Assembly: GCA_026399755.1 (NCBI GenBank)
Contig: JAPLQI010000032.1
Span: forward strand, 1-64,000
Length of the DNA: 64,000 nt
Direction of reading: 5' to 3'
From: Pseudomonadota bacterium
GTDB lineage: Bacteria > Pseudomonadota > Gammaproteobacteria > Burkholderiales > Chitinibacteraceae
The notes under the pieces were generated by a model that searched no databases, was not told the origin of the DNA, and saw only the letters and a program-made list of their open reading frames with translations. The position numbers and the translations under genes are program-made. This document shows, piece by piece, positions 17,669 to 28,416 of the stretch. Every line of letters starts with the position of its first letter. The stretch's first letter is position 1.

Positions 17669-17742
17669 GTTTTGTAGGGGCGACTGAAATCTGTTGCCCA
17701 GAAATGATGAGTCCATCTTTTAAGGCATAAAAACAGCACAAG

Positions 17743-19707
17743 ATGGCAAAAATACCTGACGATTTTATTCAAGATCTCCTTAACCGCGTTGATATTGTTG
17801 ACGTCGTTGAGCGCTATCTGCCGCTTAAAAAAGCGGGTCAGAATTACAGTGCTTGTTGTCCGTTTCATAAAGAAAAATCCCCCTCGTTTACGGTGAGCCA
17901 GACTAAGCAGTTTTATCACTGTTTTGGCTGTGGTGCGCATGGCTCGGCGGTGGGTTTTGTGATGGAGCATCAGGGAATGAGTTTTCCTGATGCGGTGCGG
18001 ATGCTGGCCGAATCGGTGGGCATGCAAGTGCCGGTGAGTGACGCGCCGATGAGTGAAAAAGCCAAGGCCGCTCCAGGTATTTATGACGTATTAAAAACCG
18101 CCATGAATTATTACCGTGCGCAGCTTAAAACGGCATCGGCAGCGATTGAATACTTAAAAAGCCGAGGCGTAGAAGGTAAAACGGCCGCTCGCTTTGGCTT
18201 GGGCTTTGCACCCAGCGCAGGGCAATCGTTAAAAGCGGTGTTCGCTGATTACGATAAAAATCCTGTTATTAAAGACGCTGGGCTGGTGGCCGAAGAAGAA
18301 AATACCTTGCGGCGCTATGATCGATTTCGCTCGCGGGTGTTGTTTCCTATTTTGAACCAACGCAGCCAAGTGATTGGTTTTGGTGGCCGAATTATGGGCA
18401 ATGGTGCGCCCAAGTACTTGAATTCACCAGAAACGCCCGTATTTGAAAAGGGTAAAGAGCTGTATGGCCTGCCGCAAGCCAGAGCCGCGATTCGTGATCG
18501 TGGCCGTGTGCTGGTCGTGGAGGGCTATATGGATGTGGTGATGCTGAATCAGCATGGCGTGGAATACGCCGTCGCCTCCTTAGGGACAGCATGCACGCCC
18601 GAGCATATCCGCAAATTACTGAAGCTGGCTGACGAAGTGTATTTTTGCTTCGATGGTGATAAAGCCGGTAAAAAAGCCGCATGGCGAGCGCTAGAAAATA
18701 GTTTAGAGCAACTAGTTGATGGCAAGAAATTAGCATTCTTATTTTTACCCGCTGAGCATGACCCAGATTCTTATGTGCAAGAATTTGGCCAAGTTCGCTT
18801 TGAAAATGCTTTGTTGCAAGATTCTGTGCCGTTGGCGCAGTTTTTATTGAAAGAATTATCCGGGCAAGTTGAGTTAGAAAGTGAAGAGGGCAGGGCAAAA
18901 CTGATTTCTTTGGCGGCCCCAATGCTGAGCCAAGTGAAAGCGCCCGCCTTTGGTATGATGATTAGAAAGCGTTTGGCTGAGCTGTCTCGCTTAGAAATGA
19001 GCGAATTAAGCACCGTTTTAGACGGTAGCCCTGTAAGATCTGTGCCCGAATATGTGCCAAGTGAAAGTTATCAGGGTGAATCTGCTCCCGAGCCTTGGCA
19101 AGATAATCAGACTTGGGCGAATGATTGGCAGCCTAGTCAGCAGCAAAATCAGCCAAATACACAATATGCTAGGCAAAGTAACCGGCCAGCTTGGAAGCCT
19201 AATTGGCAGCCCAAAGGTAAGTGGAAGGGGCGTGGTGACGAACGGATGCCTGCGCATATGATGCCAAGGCCAGCGCCTAGGGCGGCACCTACGGGGCCAG
19301 TGCATAAATTAATTCAACTGGTTTTGGCGCATCCCAATTTGGTGCGCCGTAGTGAGCCAGTATGGTTATCGTGGCCAGAGACCGATGCGATGGGTCTGGC
19401 ACAAGAGTTGCTTCAAAAGATTTGTAACTATCCTGATTTGGCTAGTTTGCAAATCGTTGAATCATGGCAGGGCATGTTTGACTACGATGTTTTACATCGT
19501 TTGCTGATTTCTGGAGGGGAGTATTTTGATAAAGCCTCAGAAGCAGAGCTGGAAGAGCAACTTGCCGCTACGCTAAAAGCGGTGGAAGTCAGCGTGATTC
19601 GCCCTATGATGCAAGAGCGGTTTTATGCTCTGACCTATAAGCAAGCGAATGGTGGACTAACGGAGGCAGAAAAACTGGAATTTGCAGCACTCGTATCTCG
19701 CCGATAA
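17743..19707 (+). CDS. dnaG: DNA primase
   Basis: DnaG makes RNA primers at the replication fork. Of its 654 residues, about 38-62 form the CHC2-type zinc site (CCPFHKEKSPSFTVS, FYHCFGCGAHG), followed by the RNA polymerase core (SPETPVFEKGKELYGL), the Toprim centre (VVEGYMDVVMLNQ and FDGDKAGKKAA) and a C-terminal DnaB-interacting helical domain after about residue 520. Between core and C-terminal domain lies a linker rich in Gln, Trp, Pro and Asn (about 430-510) that is unusually long and repetitive. It is the third gene of the macromolecular synthesis operon. Confidence 0.97.
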   Translation: MAKIPDDFIQDLLNRVDIVDVVERYLPLKKAGQNYSACCPFHKEKSPSFTVSQTKQFYHCFGCGAHGSAVGFVMEHQGMSFPDAVRMLAESVGMQVPVSDAPMSEKAKAAPGIYDVLKTAMNYYRAQLKTASAAIEYLKSRGVEGKTAARFGLGFAPSAGQSLKAVFADYDKNPVIKDAGLVAEEENTLRRYDRFRSRVLFPILNQRSQVIGFGGRIMGNGAPKYLNSPETPVFEKGKELYGLPQARAAIRDRGRVLVVEGYMDVVMLNQHGVEYAVASLGTACTPEHIRKLLKLADEVYFCFDGDKAGKKAAWRALENSLEQLVDGKKLAFLFLPAEHDPDSYVQEFGQVRFENALLQDSVPLAQFLLKELSGQVELESEEGRAKLISLAAPMLSQVKAPAFGMMIRKRLAELSRLEMSELSTVLDGSPVRSVPEYVPSESYQGESAPEPWQDNQTWANDWQPSQQQNQPNTQYARQSNRPAWKPNWQPKGKWKGRGDERMPAHMMPRPAPRAAPTGPVHKLIQLVLAHPNLVRRSEPVWLSWPETDAMGLAQELLQKICNYPDLASLQIVESWQGMFDYDVLHRLLISGGEYFDKASEAELEEQLAATLKAVEVSVIRPMMQERFYALTYKQANGGLTEAEKLEFAALVSRR

Positions 19708-19909
19708 TCATCGTTGCCAACCAATTGTAGCGATTGTTGTCTAAATAACCTGCGTTTACAGCGTAAACGAGGACTATGGTGGCTTATTGTCACAACATCA
19801 TCGGCATTGGTTTCGCAGTGAGATGCGGTGGATTTACTTAGGCCGAAGAAAGGTCACGTATTTGTGATACAATCTACGGTTTTTCCGAACATACCTGAAT
19901 TCGAGAAAC

Positions 19910-21874
<1,965 letters not shown>

Positions 21875-21917
21875 AATGGCGCCTCTTTTCGAGTCCGCTC
21901 GAAAATAAAAGAATGAC

Positions 21918-21994
21918 GGGCCTGTAGCTCAGTTGGTTAGAGCAGAGGACTCATAATCCTTTGGTCGTCGGTTCAAGTCCGACCGGGCCCACCA
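21918..21994 (+). tRNA. tRNA-Ile2 (anticodon CAT, lysidine-modified)
   Basis: The 77-base cloverleaf is complete with encoded CCA: acceptor gggcctg/cgggccc, D arm gctcagttggttagagc, anticodon stem gagga/tcctt with loop ctcataa, and T arm gtcgg ttcaagt ccgac. CAT could mean Met or Ile2. The C4-G69 and C5-G68 acceptor pairs are those TilS is reported to use to recognise Ile2, and the sequence resembles known Ile2 genes, so I favour tRNA-Ile2 reading AUA. It is about 40 bases downstream of rpoD. Confidence 0.85.
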
Positions 21995-22012
21995 GTATCG
22001 CAATAGAAAAAT

Positions 22013-22038
22013 ACCCAGCCATGTGCTGGGTTTTTTTT
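22013..22038 (+). terminator. Rho-independent terminator after tRNA-Ile2
   Basis: The stem acccagc/gctgggt with loop catgt is followed by eight T residues. It ends the tRNA transcript and probably also rpoD readthrough. Confidence 0.92.
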
Positions 22039-22375
22039 CGTCTTTTACTTCCCTTTTTGCTTCGCAGTTCGACGCCCTCACAAATTTTGTCTTGGCATTT
22101 TTTGTATTCATACTTATTGGTTGAGTGAACGAGTTTTGTTATTTTTTGCAAACTGTAAGGATATGGAGGAGAAAATTTAATCAGAAGCTACTCTAGTATC
22201 GTTCATTAGCATTTTATAATGTAAATCAAAGTATGCAGTAAGTTACAAATACAGGTAAACTAAGAAAAAACTATATAAAAATGTAATAATTAGCCTAGGT
22301 TTTTAGTAGGAATTCTGAAATACACTATGTGTATATTCTTTCTAAGAATAGTAAAACAAGTAAGGATTAGGATAG
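22039..22375. promoter_or_regulatory. AT-rich leader of the exopolysaccharide cluster
   Basis: This gap of about 335 bases marks the switch from higher-GC housekeeping genes to the AT-rich cluster. It must hold the promoter of the first eps operon. Several tata-like stretches occur near 22270-22350 (ctatataaaaatg, ctatgtgtatattc), but none pairs with a convincing -35 box, so I do not place a promoter. Confidence 0.35.
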
Positions 22376-23548
22376 ATGTGGTTTCGTGTTTGCCTGCTAG
22401 GGCTCTGTATGGCTGATGCTGCTCAAGCTGCCTATGACTCAGAAGACCCGTTTAAGTTGAATGCAAACGTAAACTATCAATATGATAGTAATTTTTTTAA
22501 ACTAGCTGAAAATAGTAGCAATGCGCAGGTCAATCGACATGGAAAGCGCTCTGAGTCTAAATTAGAAGCAAAATTAAGTGGGCGTTTAGATTTAAAGCTA
22601 TCTCGCCAGCTCGTCTCTTTGACTGCAGATATTAATCAGATAAATTATAAAAATTTTAAAGAACTAAACCATTCAGAATGGAGTTCAGGTTTAACGTGGA
22701 ATTGGGCTGTTGGTAGTTTGCTTAGTGGGCAATTAAATGCAAGCACCTCAACTAAAATGTCCTCATTTGAAGATAACATATTGGATGGCGCTGATAATAG
22801 CGCTTTGGATATGCAGCGCCAGAATAGTCTATATTTTCAAACGGTGTTAAAGCTAAAAAGCACTGTTGATTTAATTGCAACGGTGGGAGTAAGCACGGAA
22901 GAGCATGATTTTAAAAAATATATAAATGCAAAAAGTATGACTACGAGTATTGCCACTCGTTATCGATCAGACCAAGGAAATTATATTTCTGCTCGGTATA
23001 GTCGACGAAAATATACATATGATTTAGATTTGCCTTTTAGATCGGGTTTTACCGAGCAAGTTGGCTCTGTAGATATGGGGTATTCCCCGAGTAGCAAAAT
23101 AGATATAAGTTTAAATTTAGGCCTAGGTCGCTGGGAATCGGCATTTAATGGGCAGAGTCAAACAACCCCGCAGGGGGATGTGGGGCTAAGCTGGCGTGCC
23201 ACAAATAAAACAACATTTAAATTTGTTTATGGCCAAAATTTTTCTGAGTTTACAAGTGGAGCGGGTCGAAATTTAGACCGTTATTATGGCTTAACGACTA
23301 AATGGCTAATGACAGAAAAAACAGCGTGGGATTTTGATTTAAATCGTCGAGAACGTAGCCTTGAAGTGGCAGGACGCGGTGGGGTTAATGATGAAGATAC
23401 AAATAGCGCACGCTTTGCACTTACTTATAAAATACTACCCACTGTAAATCTTAGTAGTTATATTCAAGCAGAACAACGTATTAGCAATAATATCAGTGGC
23501 AATTATAAGGATTACCAATTTGGGTTAAATGCAGGGCTTGATTACTAA
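22376..23548 (+). CDS. epsL: EpsL-like outer membrane beta-barrel of the exopolysaccharide operon
   Basis: This 390-residue protein starts with a short signal peptide (cleavage probably after ADAAQA). The rest is a series of alternating amphipathic strands with many Tyr, Arg, Asn and Asp: FKLNANVNYQYDSNFFKLAE, YISARYSRRKY, TFKFVYGQNFSEF, ending in GLNAGLDY. This matches the putative exopolysaccharide biosynthesis protein EpsL family, found with EpsH-type exosortases, and suggests an outer membrane channel or anchor for the polymer. An in-frame stop directly precedes the ATG, so the start is fixed at the 5' side. It is the first gene of the operon, 76 bases before the priming transferase. Confidence 0.8.
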   Translation: MWFRVCLLGLCMADAAQAAYDSEDPFKLNANVNYQYDSNFFKLAENSSNAQVNRHGKRSESKLEAKLSGRLDLKLSRQLVSLTADINQINYKNFKELNHSEWSSGLTWNWAVGSLLSGQLNASTSTKMSSFEDNILDGADNSALDMQRQNSLYFQTVLKLKSTVDLIATVGVSTEEHDFKKYINAKSMTTSIATRYRSDQGNYISARYSRRKYTYDLDLPFRSGFTEQVGSVDMGYSPSSKIDISLNLGLGRWESAFNGQSQTTPQGDVGLSWRATNKTTFKFVYGQNFSEFTSGAGRNLDRYYGLTTKWLMTEKTAWDFDLNRRERSLEVAGRGGVNDEDTNSARFALTYKILPTVNLSSYIQAEQRISNNISGNYKDYQFGLNAGLDY

Positions 23549-23624
23549 CTTTTTTTCATAATGAAAGTGTTTAGTTCCTATATTCGCATAGAGATAGAAT
23601 TATAGGGATTTTAGGTGGTTTTAA

Positions 23625-25130
23625 ATGATGAGGGTACTTGATATTGTGAACGAACCAATAAAAAATATGGATCAATATCTTGACAAGAGTTCTTTAGAAT
23701 CGAGCATTGTTGCTTCGCCTAGCTTGCTTGCTGATCGTTTTCGTGAGTTTTCTAATGCAGCCCCATTTATAAGTTTTTTTAAATTATTTATAGACCCTGT
23801 ATTAGTTGTTGCTTCATTGTATTTATTATCGATTCCATTCAATGTTGCAATGGATGGATATGAGTTTGTTTTAGCTGCATTATCATTTTTGCTGACCGCC
23901 ATAATGCTAGATGGTATGTTTTTATTTATGCCGGGCTATTCTAAACTCTGGGTAGGCCTTGGGCGGTTTGTTGCCGAATGGCTAGCAGTAGTTGTTGCTT
24001 TAATACTGATTGGGCGAATTTCTGGTTTTATTGATTATTATTATCCACCATTTATATTTACATGGTTTATTGTTGCACCAATCACTTTGATTTGTATACA
24101 TATAGCTATTCGTGAATATATTTTACGAGTTGATTTAGGTGATGATTCAGAACGTAGTAAGGTGGTAGTGGTTGGGATAAATCAACCAAGTCAAATATTA
24201 GTAAAAAATATAAATGAAGAACCATTTTTAAAAATGGACTTTATGGGGTACTTTGATGATAGAGCCGTCAGTCGATTACCAAAAAATGCATCAGCACAGC
24301 TTATTGGTAGCCTAGATGTCCTTCCTCTATATATAAAAAAAAATGCTATTAAAAAAATATATATCTCTCTGCCAATGAGCTCACAGCCAAGGGTTCTTGA
24401 GTTAATTGATGAGTTAAAGGATAGCACTGCTTCTATTTATTTTATCCCAGATTTATTTGTATTTGATTTGATTAATGCACGCTTTGATAATGTTGCGGGT
24501 ATGCCCATGGTGGCGATCTGCGAGAGTCCTTTTATGGGGCTAAATGGGGTAATAAAGCGTATTAGCGATGTTGTATTGTCTTTATTTATTTTGGCGATGA
24601 TTTGGCCTATTCTATTAATCATTGCGCTTGCCGTTAAATTTACATCGGCTGGACCTGTTATTTTCAAGCAACGTCGCTATGGAGAAAATGGCGATAGTGT
24701 TCTGGTGTATAAATTTCGCTCGATGACGGTCATGGAAGATAGTGAGCAAGTCGTTCAGGCGATTAAGAATGATCAGCGTCTAACACCCATTGGTCGATTT
24801 TTGCGTAAATCATCATTAGACGAGCTGCCACAGTTTATTAATGTATTAGAAGGGAAAATGAGTATTGTTGGTCCTCGGCCACATGCAAATGCCCATAATG
24901 AGCAATATAGGAAACTGATCAAAGGTTATATGATTCGCCATAAAGTGAAGCCAGGGATTACAGGCTGGGCTCAGGTGAATGGTTTTAGAGGGGAGACAGA
25001 TACTCTTGAAAAAATGCAAAATAGAATTAAATATGATTTAGATTATCTACGTAATTGGTCCGTATGGTTGGATGTGAAAATTATTTTGATGACCATTTTA
25101 GTTGTATTCAAAGATAGAAATGCATACTAA
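23625..25130 (+). CDS. Polyprenyl glycosylphosphotransferase (priming sugar transferase)
   Basis: The 501-residue inner membrane enzyme starts repeat-unit assembly by placing a hexose-1-phosphate on undecaprenyl phosphate. The N-terminal half has four transmembrane helices (about 45-170) and a CoA-binding-like Rossmann domain (VVVVGINQPSQILVKNI, GYFDDRA). A membrane helix near 315-335 precedes the catalytic domain: SAGPVIFKQRRYGENG, VYKFRSM, RFLRKSSLDELPQF, VGPRPHA and KPGITGWAQVNGFRGE. This is the WcaJ-type architecture, so glucose-1-phosphate is the likely donor but is not proven. It is transcribed with epsL, epsD and epsE. Confidence 0.93.
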   Translation: MMRVLDIVNEPIKNMDQYLDKSSLESSIVASPSLLADRFREFSNAAPFISFFKLFIDPVLVVASLYLLSIPFNVAMDGYEFVLAALSFLLTAIMLDGMFLFMPGYSKLWVGLGRFVAEWLAVVVALILIGRISGFIDYYYPPFIFTWFIVAPITLICIHIAIREYILRVDLGDDSERSKVVVVGINQPSQILVKNINEEPFLKMDFMGYFDDRAVSRLPKNASAQLIGSLDVLPLYIKKNAIKKIYISLPMSSQPRVLELIDELKDSTASIYFIPDLFVFDLINARFDNVAGMPMVAICESPFMGLNGVIKRISDVVLSLFILAMIWPILLIIALAVKFTSAGPVIFKQRRYGENGDSVLVYKFRSMTVMEDSEQVVQAIKNDQRLTPIGRFLRKSSLDELPQFINVLEGKMSIVGPRPHANAHNEQYRKLIKGYMIRHKVKPGITGWAQVNGFRGETDTLEKMQNRIKYDLDYLRNWSVWLDVKIILMTILVVFKDRNAY

Positions 25131-25166
25131 TTTCAATACACAACAATAGATTGGAGTAGATTTCAA

Positions 25167-26060
25167 ATGCTAAAAACAACAATAAAACCTTTGGTACTCA
25201 CTTTTACTGCTGCTATGTTATTGGTGGGCTGCGGGGATAAAGAAGAGAAAAAGTCTCCGAGCCAAGTATTGGCTAAAGTGAATAGCACAGAAATTACAGT
25301 GCATCAATTAAATACTTTATTGGGGCAAGTTCAGAAGGCTACGCCACAAATTAAACAGAGCATGCTAGATCAGCTGATTGATCAAGAGTTGTTAGTGCAA
25401 AAAGCTAGCGAGCTAAAATTAGATAGGGAGCCGAACGTTTTACAGTCTATTGAAACAGCTAAGCGCCAGATTTTGGCTCAAGCTGCGGCAGGCCGTATTT
25501 TTGCTAAGGCAGAAGAGCTAAAGCCTGCAGATATTGAGTTGTTTTATAGTAAAAATCCAGCCCTATTTGCGGAGAGAAAAGTATATGACTTTGAAATTTT
25601 TAGCTTTGATAAAAAAGCCTACGACGATGCTTTAATCAAACAGCTGGATAAAATAAATAGTGCTCAGGAAGTAAAAGCAATACTAAGTACAGCTCAAATT
25701 AAATTTACCGAAAACGGAGTAAAGCGTACTGCTGAGCAATTACCTATCGCGCTATTAAATAAATTTGCTGCTATGAAGAACGGCGATATTATGGCAATGC
25801 CAGAAGCAGAAAAAATAGTTCTATTGGTATTAAAAGAAAGTATTGCTGCTCCTGTTGAAAAAGATAAGGCCGCTCCTGTTATTAAAAGTTATTTGCAGAA
25901 CGATAAAGCACAAACTGATGCAAAGCTTAAAATAAAATCTCTGCGTGATGCTGCAAAAATTGAATATGTACAAAAATTTGCAGAGAGCAAAATAGATGCG
26001 GCAAGTGCACCTGTGAATGATAACAGTGGCATTTCTGCAGGGTTAAAAGGGCTTAAATAA
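25167..26060 (+). CDS. epsD: EpsD-family peptidyl-prolyl isomerase lipoprotein
   Basis: The 297-residue protein has a lipoprotein signal peptide with lipobox LLVGCGDK (Cys at about residue 22). It then shows the SurA/PpiC-like pattern: VLAKVNSTEITVHQLNTLLGQ and MLDQLIDQELLVQKASEL, with a C-terminal parvulin-like region. This is the EpsD family found in exosortase-linked polysaccharide loci, thought to help fold or assemble periplasmic or outer membrane export proteins. The parvulin catalytic motif is not obvious, so isomerase activity is uncertain. Its stop overlaps the epsE start (TAATG). Confidence 0.88.
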   Translation: MLKTTIKPLVLTFTAAMLLVGCGDKEEKKSPSQVLAKVNSTEITVHQLNTLLGQVQKATPQIKQSMLDQLIDQELLVQKASELKLDREPNVLQSIETAKRQILAQAAAGRIFAKAEELKPADIELFYSKNPALFAERKVYDFEIFSFDKKAYDDALIKQLDKINSAQEVKAILSTAQIKFTENGVKRTAEQLPIALLNKFAAMKNGDIMAMPEAEKIVLLVLKESIAAPVEKDKAAPVIKSYLQNDKAQTDAKLKIKSLRDAAKIEYVQKFAESKIDAASAPVNDNSGISAGLKGLK

Positions 26061-26842
26061 TGAAAGCTTGGCAAATAGTTTTAGCGTTTATCTTAACTTT
26101 TAGCGCTGCTGCTATGGCAGCGCCAAGTGCTGAATATCGCCTTGGGCCTGGCGATATCGTTAAAATTAGTGTCTATGACCACCCTGACTTAACCACAGAA
26201 TTGCAGTTAAGTGATAAAGGGACAGTCGCATTTCCATTATTGGGTGATATTAAGCTATTGGGCCTGCCCTATGTGGAGGCTGAGGCGTTAATTAGCGCAG
26301 GTTTAAAAAATGGTGGTTTTATTAATAGCCCTAATGTCAGTGTTTTAATTACTCAGTATCGAAGTCAGAGAATAGCTGTGATTGGTGAGGTAAATCGGGC
26401 TGGGCGTTATGCATTAGAAGGTGCGACGGATGTAGTTGATTTGCTTGCGCTTGCTGGTGGATTAAATCCAAATGCAGGCGATAAGATAATCATATTACGC
26501 GGAGCAGATCGGATTGAATATCAGCTAAGCCAAGCGATGAAATTAACTGATCAAACAAAACGCAATATGTCGATTGTTAATGGCGATGTAGTGTATGTAC
26601 CGAAGGCACAACAATTTTATGTATACGGAGAAGTAAACCGCCCTGGTGTTTTCCGTTTAGAGCCACAAATGACAGTAATGCAAGCTTTGGCCATGGCAGG
26701 TGGGTTTAATCCACGAGCATCTCGTAGAACAATAGAACTTCATCGTGTAGATAAGAATGGTGCGGTCACTAGGGTTGAAGTGAAATTAAATGATTTGCTA
26801 GTAGAAAATGACACGATTTTTGTTGAAGAAAGTATTTTTTAA
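26060..26842 (+). CDS. epsE: Polysaccharide export protein EpsE (Wza/OPX family)
   Basis: The 260-residue periplasmic or outer membrane export component has a signal peptide (about residues 1-20, ending AAMAAPS). Its polysaccharide export sequence domain contains YRLGPGDIVKISVYDHPDLTTE and GTVAFPLLGDIKLLG. Two SLBB domains follow (RIAVIGEVNRAGRYAL with AGGLNPNAGD, and FYVYGEVNRPGVFRL with AGGFNPRAS). No lipobox Cys is present, so unlike Wza it is not obviously a lipoprotein; it may depend on EpsL for the outer membrane pore. It starts inside the epsD stop codon and is followed by a terminator. Confidence 0.94.
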   Translation: MKAWQIVLAFILTFSAAAMAAPSAEYRLGPGDIVKISVYDHPDLTTELQLSDKGTVAFPLLGDIKLLGLPYVEAEALISAGLKNGGFINSPNVSVLITQYRSQRIAVIGEVNRAGRYALEGATDVVDLLALAGGLNPNAGDKIIILRGADRIEYQLSQAMKLTDQTKRNMSIVNGDVVYVPKAQQFYVYGEVNRPGVFRLEPQMTVMQALAMAGGFNPRASRRTIELHRVDKNGAVTRVEVKLNDLLVENDTIFVEESIF

Positions 26843-26882
26843 TATCCAAAGTATGCGTTATTTATATTAAGGCATAGCGCTG

Positions 26883-26912
26883 AAGGCCTCTGAAAATCAG
26901 ACGGCCTTTTTA
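26883..26912 (+). terminator. Terminator between epsE and epsF, with DUS-like stem
   Basis: The stem aaggcctctga/tcagacggcctt (one bulge) with an aaa loop is followed by T residues. The right arm contains tcagacggc, nine bases of the reverse complement of the Neisseria uptake sequence gccgtctgaa. It divides the export genes epsL-epsE from epsF onward. Confidence 0.82.
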
Positions 26913-26991
26913 TTCCTTTTTGAACGAAACCCAGCAATGCTAAATTCCAGATTTATCGGGATTAGCTACTCTTGCAAGCCAATAATGCATA

Positions 26992-27003
26992 CCCCTAGAG
27001 GGG
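26992..27003. repeat. Short perfect palindrome before epsF
   Basis: The sequence cccctagagggg is a 12-base perfect palindrome 15 bases before the epsF ATG. It could mask or modulate the ribosome site or bind a dimeric protein. No function is shown. Confidence 0.35.
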
Positions 27004-27018
27004 CAGAGTTTAATTACT

Positions 27019-28416
27019 ATGACATTCGAACAATTTATAAATATTTTACGGGCTAGAAAGTGGATTGGAATTGCAATCTTCCTGACTGTTATTTTAGCGA
27101 CAATGATAATTAGTATTTTGTTGCCAAAGCAATACTCCTCGGAGGCTACTTTGGCAGTAGATGTGAAAGCTACAGACCCCGTTACAGGCCAACAAATTGC
27201 GGGTTTCTTAGCCCCTAGTTATATGGCGACACAGGTAGAAATGATTTCCAGCCAAAACGGTGCATTAAAAGTGGTTGATGCGCTTGGCCTGGCTAAATTG
27301 CCTGAAGCACAAGCTCAATTTATGCAAGCAACGCAAGGTAGAGGCGATATACGCGTGTGGTTTGCTGATTCATTACTCAAAGGCCTAGAAGTAAAACCAA
27401 GCCGTGAAAGTAATGTCATTAATTTGACCTATACCGGAACAGATCCACAATTTGCGGCGGCCTTGGCCAATGCATTTACCCAAGCATATATTCGTACTAC
27501 GGTTGATATTAAGGTTGCCGCTGCACAGCAGAATAATGTATTTTTTCAAGAGCAATTAAAATCGTTGCAATCCAATTTAGAAAAAACACAGCAAAAATTA
27601 TCAGAATATCAGCAAGAAAAAGGCATTGTCGCCACTGATGAGCGTTTAGACATTGAAATGCAAAGGCTCAATGAAATATCTAGCCAATTGGTAGGGGCAC
27701 AATCACAAACCTTTGATGCACAGGCCAGAGCTCGTGGCGGCCAAAGTGCACCAGATGTATTGAATAATCCATTGATTTTACAATTAAAAGGACTGCTTTC
27801 TGCTCAAGAAGCAAAGCTAAAAGAATTGGCAGAAAAGAATGGCCCTAATCACCCTCATTATCGCCAAGCATTAGCAGAAGTCACTGCAACGCAGAGTCAA
27901 CTCAAGGAATTAATGCAGCAGTATTCGGGAGGCTTAAGCGGAGTAGCAGGGAACTCGCAATCTCGGCAGGCAGCATTAACTGAAGCCATGAAGACACAAA
28001 AGGAACGGGTCTTAGAACTAAAGTCTGGACGTGCCAGCATTGATGTCTTGCAGCGTAATGTAGATAACGCACAGCGCAGTTATGATCAAGCCTTGCAACG
28101 TTTTAGCCAGACCATGCTAGAAAGCCGTTCCGATCAAAGTAATATCACCATATTAAAATCAGCCTCTGCGCCATTAACACATTCAAAACCTAGAACCGTA
28201 TTGAATATGCTTTTAGCTAGTTTTGTTGGAACATTGCTAGCTGTCGCTTCAATTCTAATTTTTGAATTATTAAATAGGCGAGTGCGCACTAAAGTTGATA
28301 TTGAAAATTATTTGGGCTTACATGTATTAGCAGAGCTTGGGAAAAAGGATGCAAAGAAATTATTTGGTAATAAATATAAAGGCAAAAAAAGAGTCATCAT
28401 AGGGGAAGTCTCGTGA
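27019..28416 (+). CDS. epsF: Chain length determinant protein EpsF (Wzz/PCP family)
   Basis: The 465-residue inner membrane protein controls chain length and links polymerisation to export. One transmembrane helix lies near residues 15-37 (WIGIAIFLTVILATMIISILL) and a second near 390-415 (NMLLASFVGTLLAVASILIFELL). Between them is a long periplasmic coiled-coil domain (FFQEQLKSLQSNLEKTQQKLSEYQQEKG), as in polysaccharide co-polymerases. There is no cytoplasmic kinase domain; this is supplied by the next gene, whose start overlaps the epsF stop by four bases. Confidence 0.94.
   Translation: MTFEQFINILRARKWIGIAIFLTVILATMIISILLPKQYSSEATLAVDVKATDPVTGQQIAGFLAPSYMATQVEMISSQNGALKVVDALGLAKLPEAQAQFMQATQGRGDIRVWFADSLLKGLEVKPSRESNVINLTYTGTDPQFAAALANAFTQAYIRTTVDIKVAAAQQNNVFFQEQLKSLQSNLEKTQQKLSEYQQEKGIVATDERLDIEMQRLNEISSQLVGAQSQTFDAQARARGGQSAPDVLNNPLILQLKGLLSAQEAKLKELAEKNGPNHPHYRQALAEVTATQSQLKELMQQYSGGLSGVAGNSQSRQAALTEAMKTQKERVLELKSGRASIDVLQRNVDNAQRSYDQALQRFSQTMLESRSDQSNITILKSASAPLTHSKPRTVLNMLLASFVGTLLAVASILIFELLNRRVRTKVDIENYLGLHVLAELGKKDAKKLFGNKYKGKKRVIIGEVS

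Noticed and set aside
21918-21994. Elongator tRNA-Met instead of tRNA-Ile2
   Set aside because: The anticodon CAT fits both, but the C4-G69 and C5-G68 acceptor pairs agree with Ile2 rather than elongator Met, and initiator features are absent.
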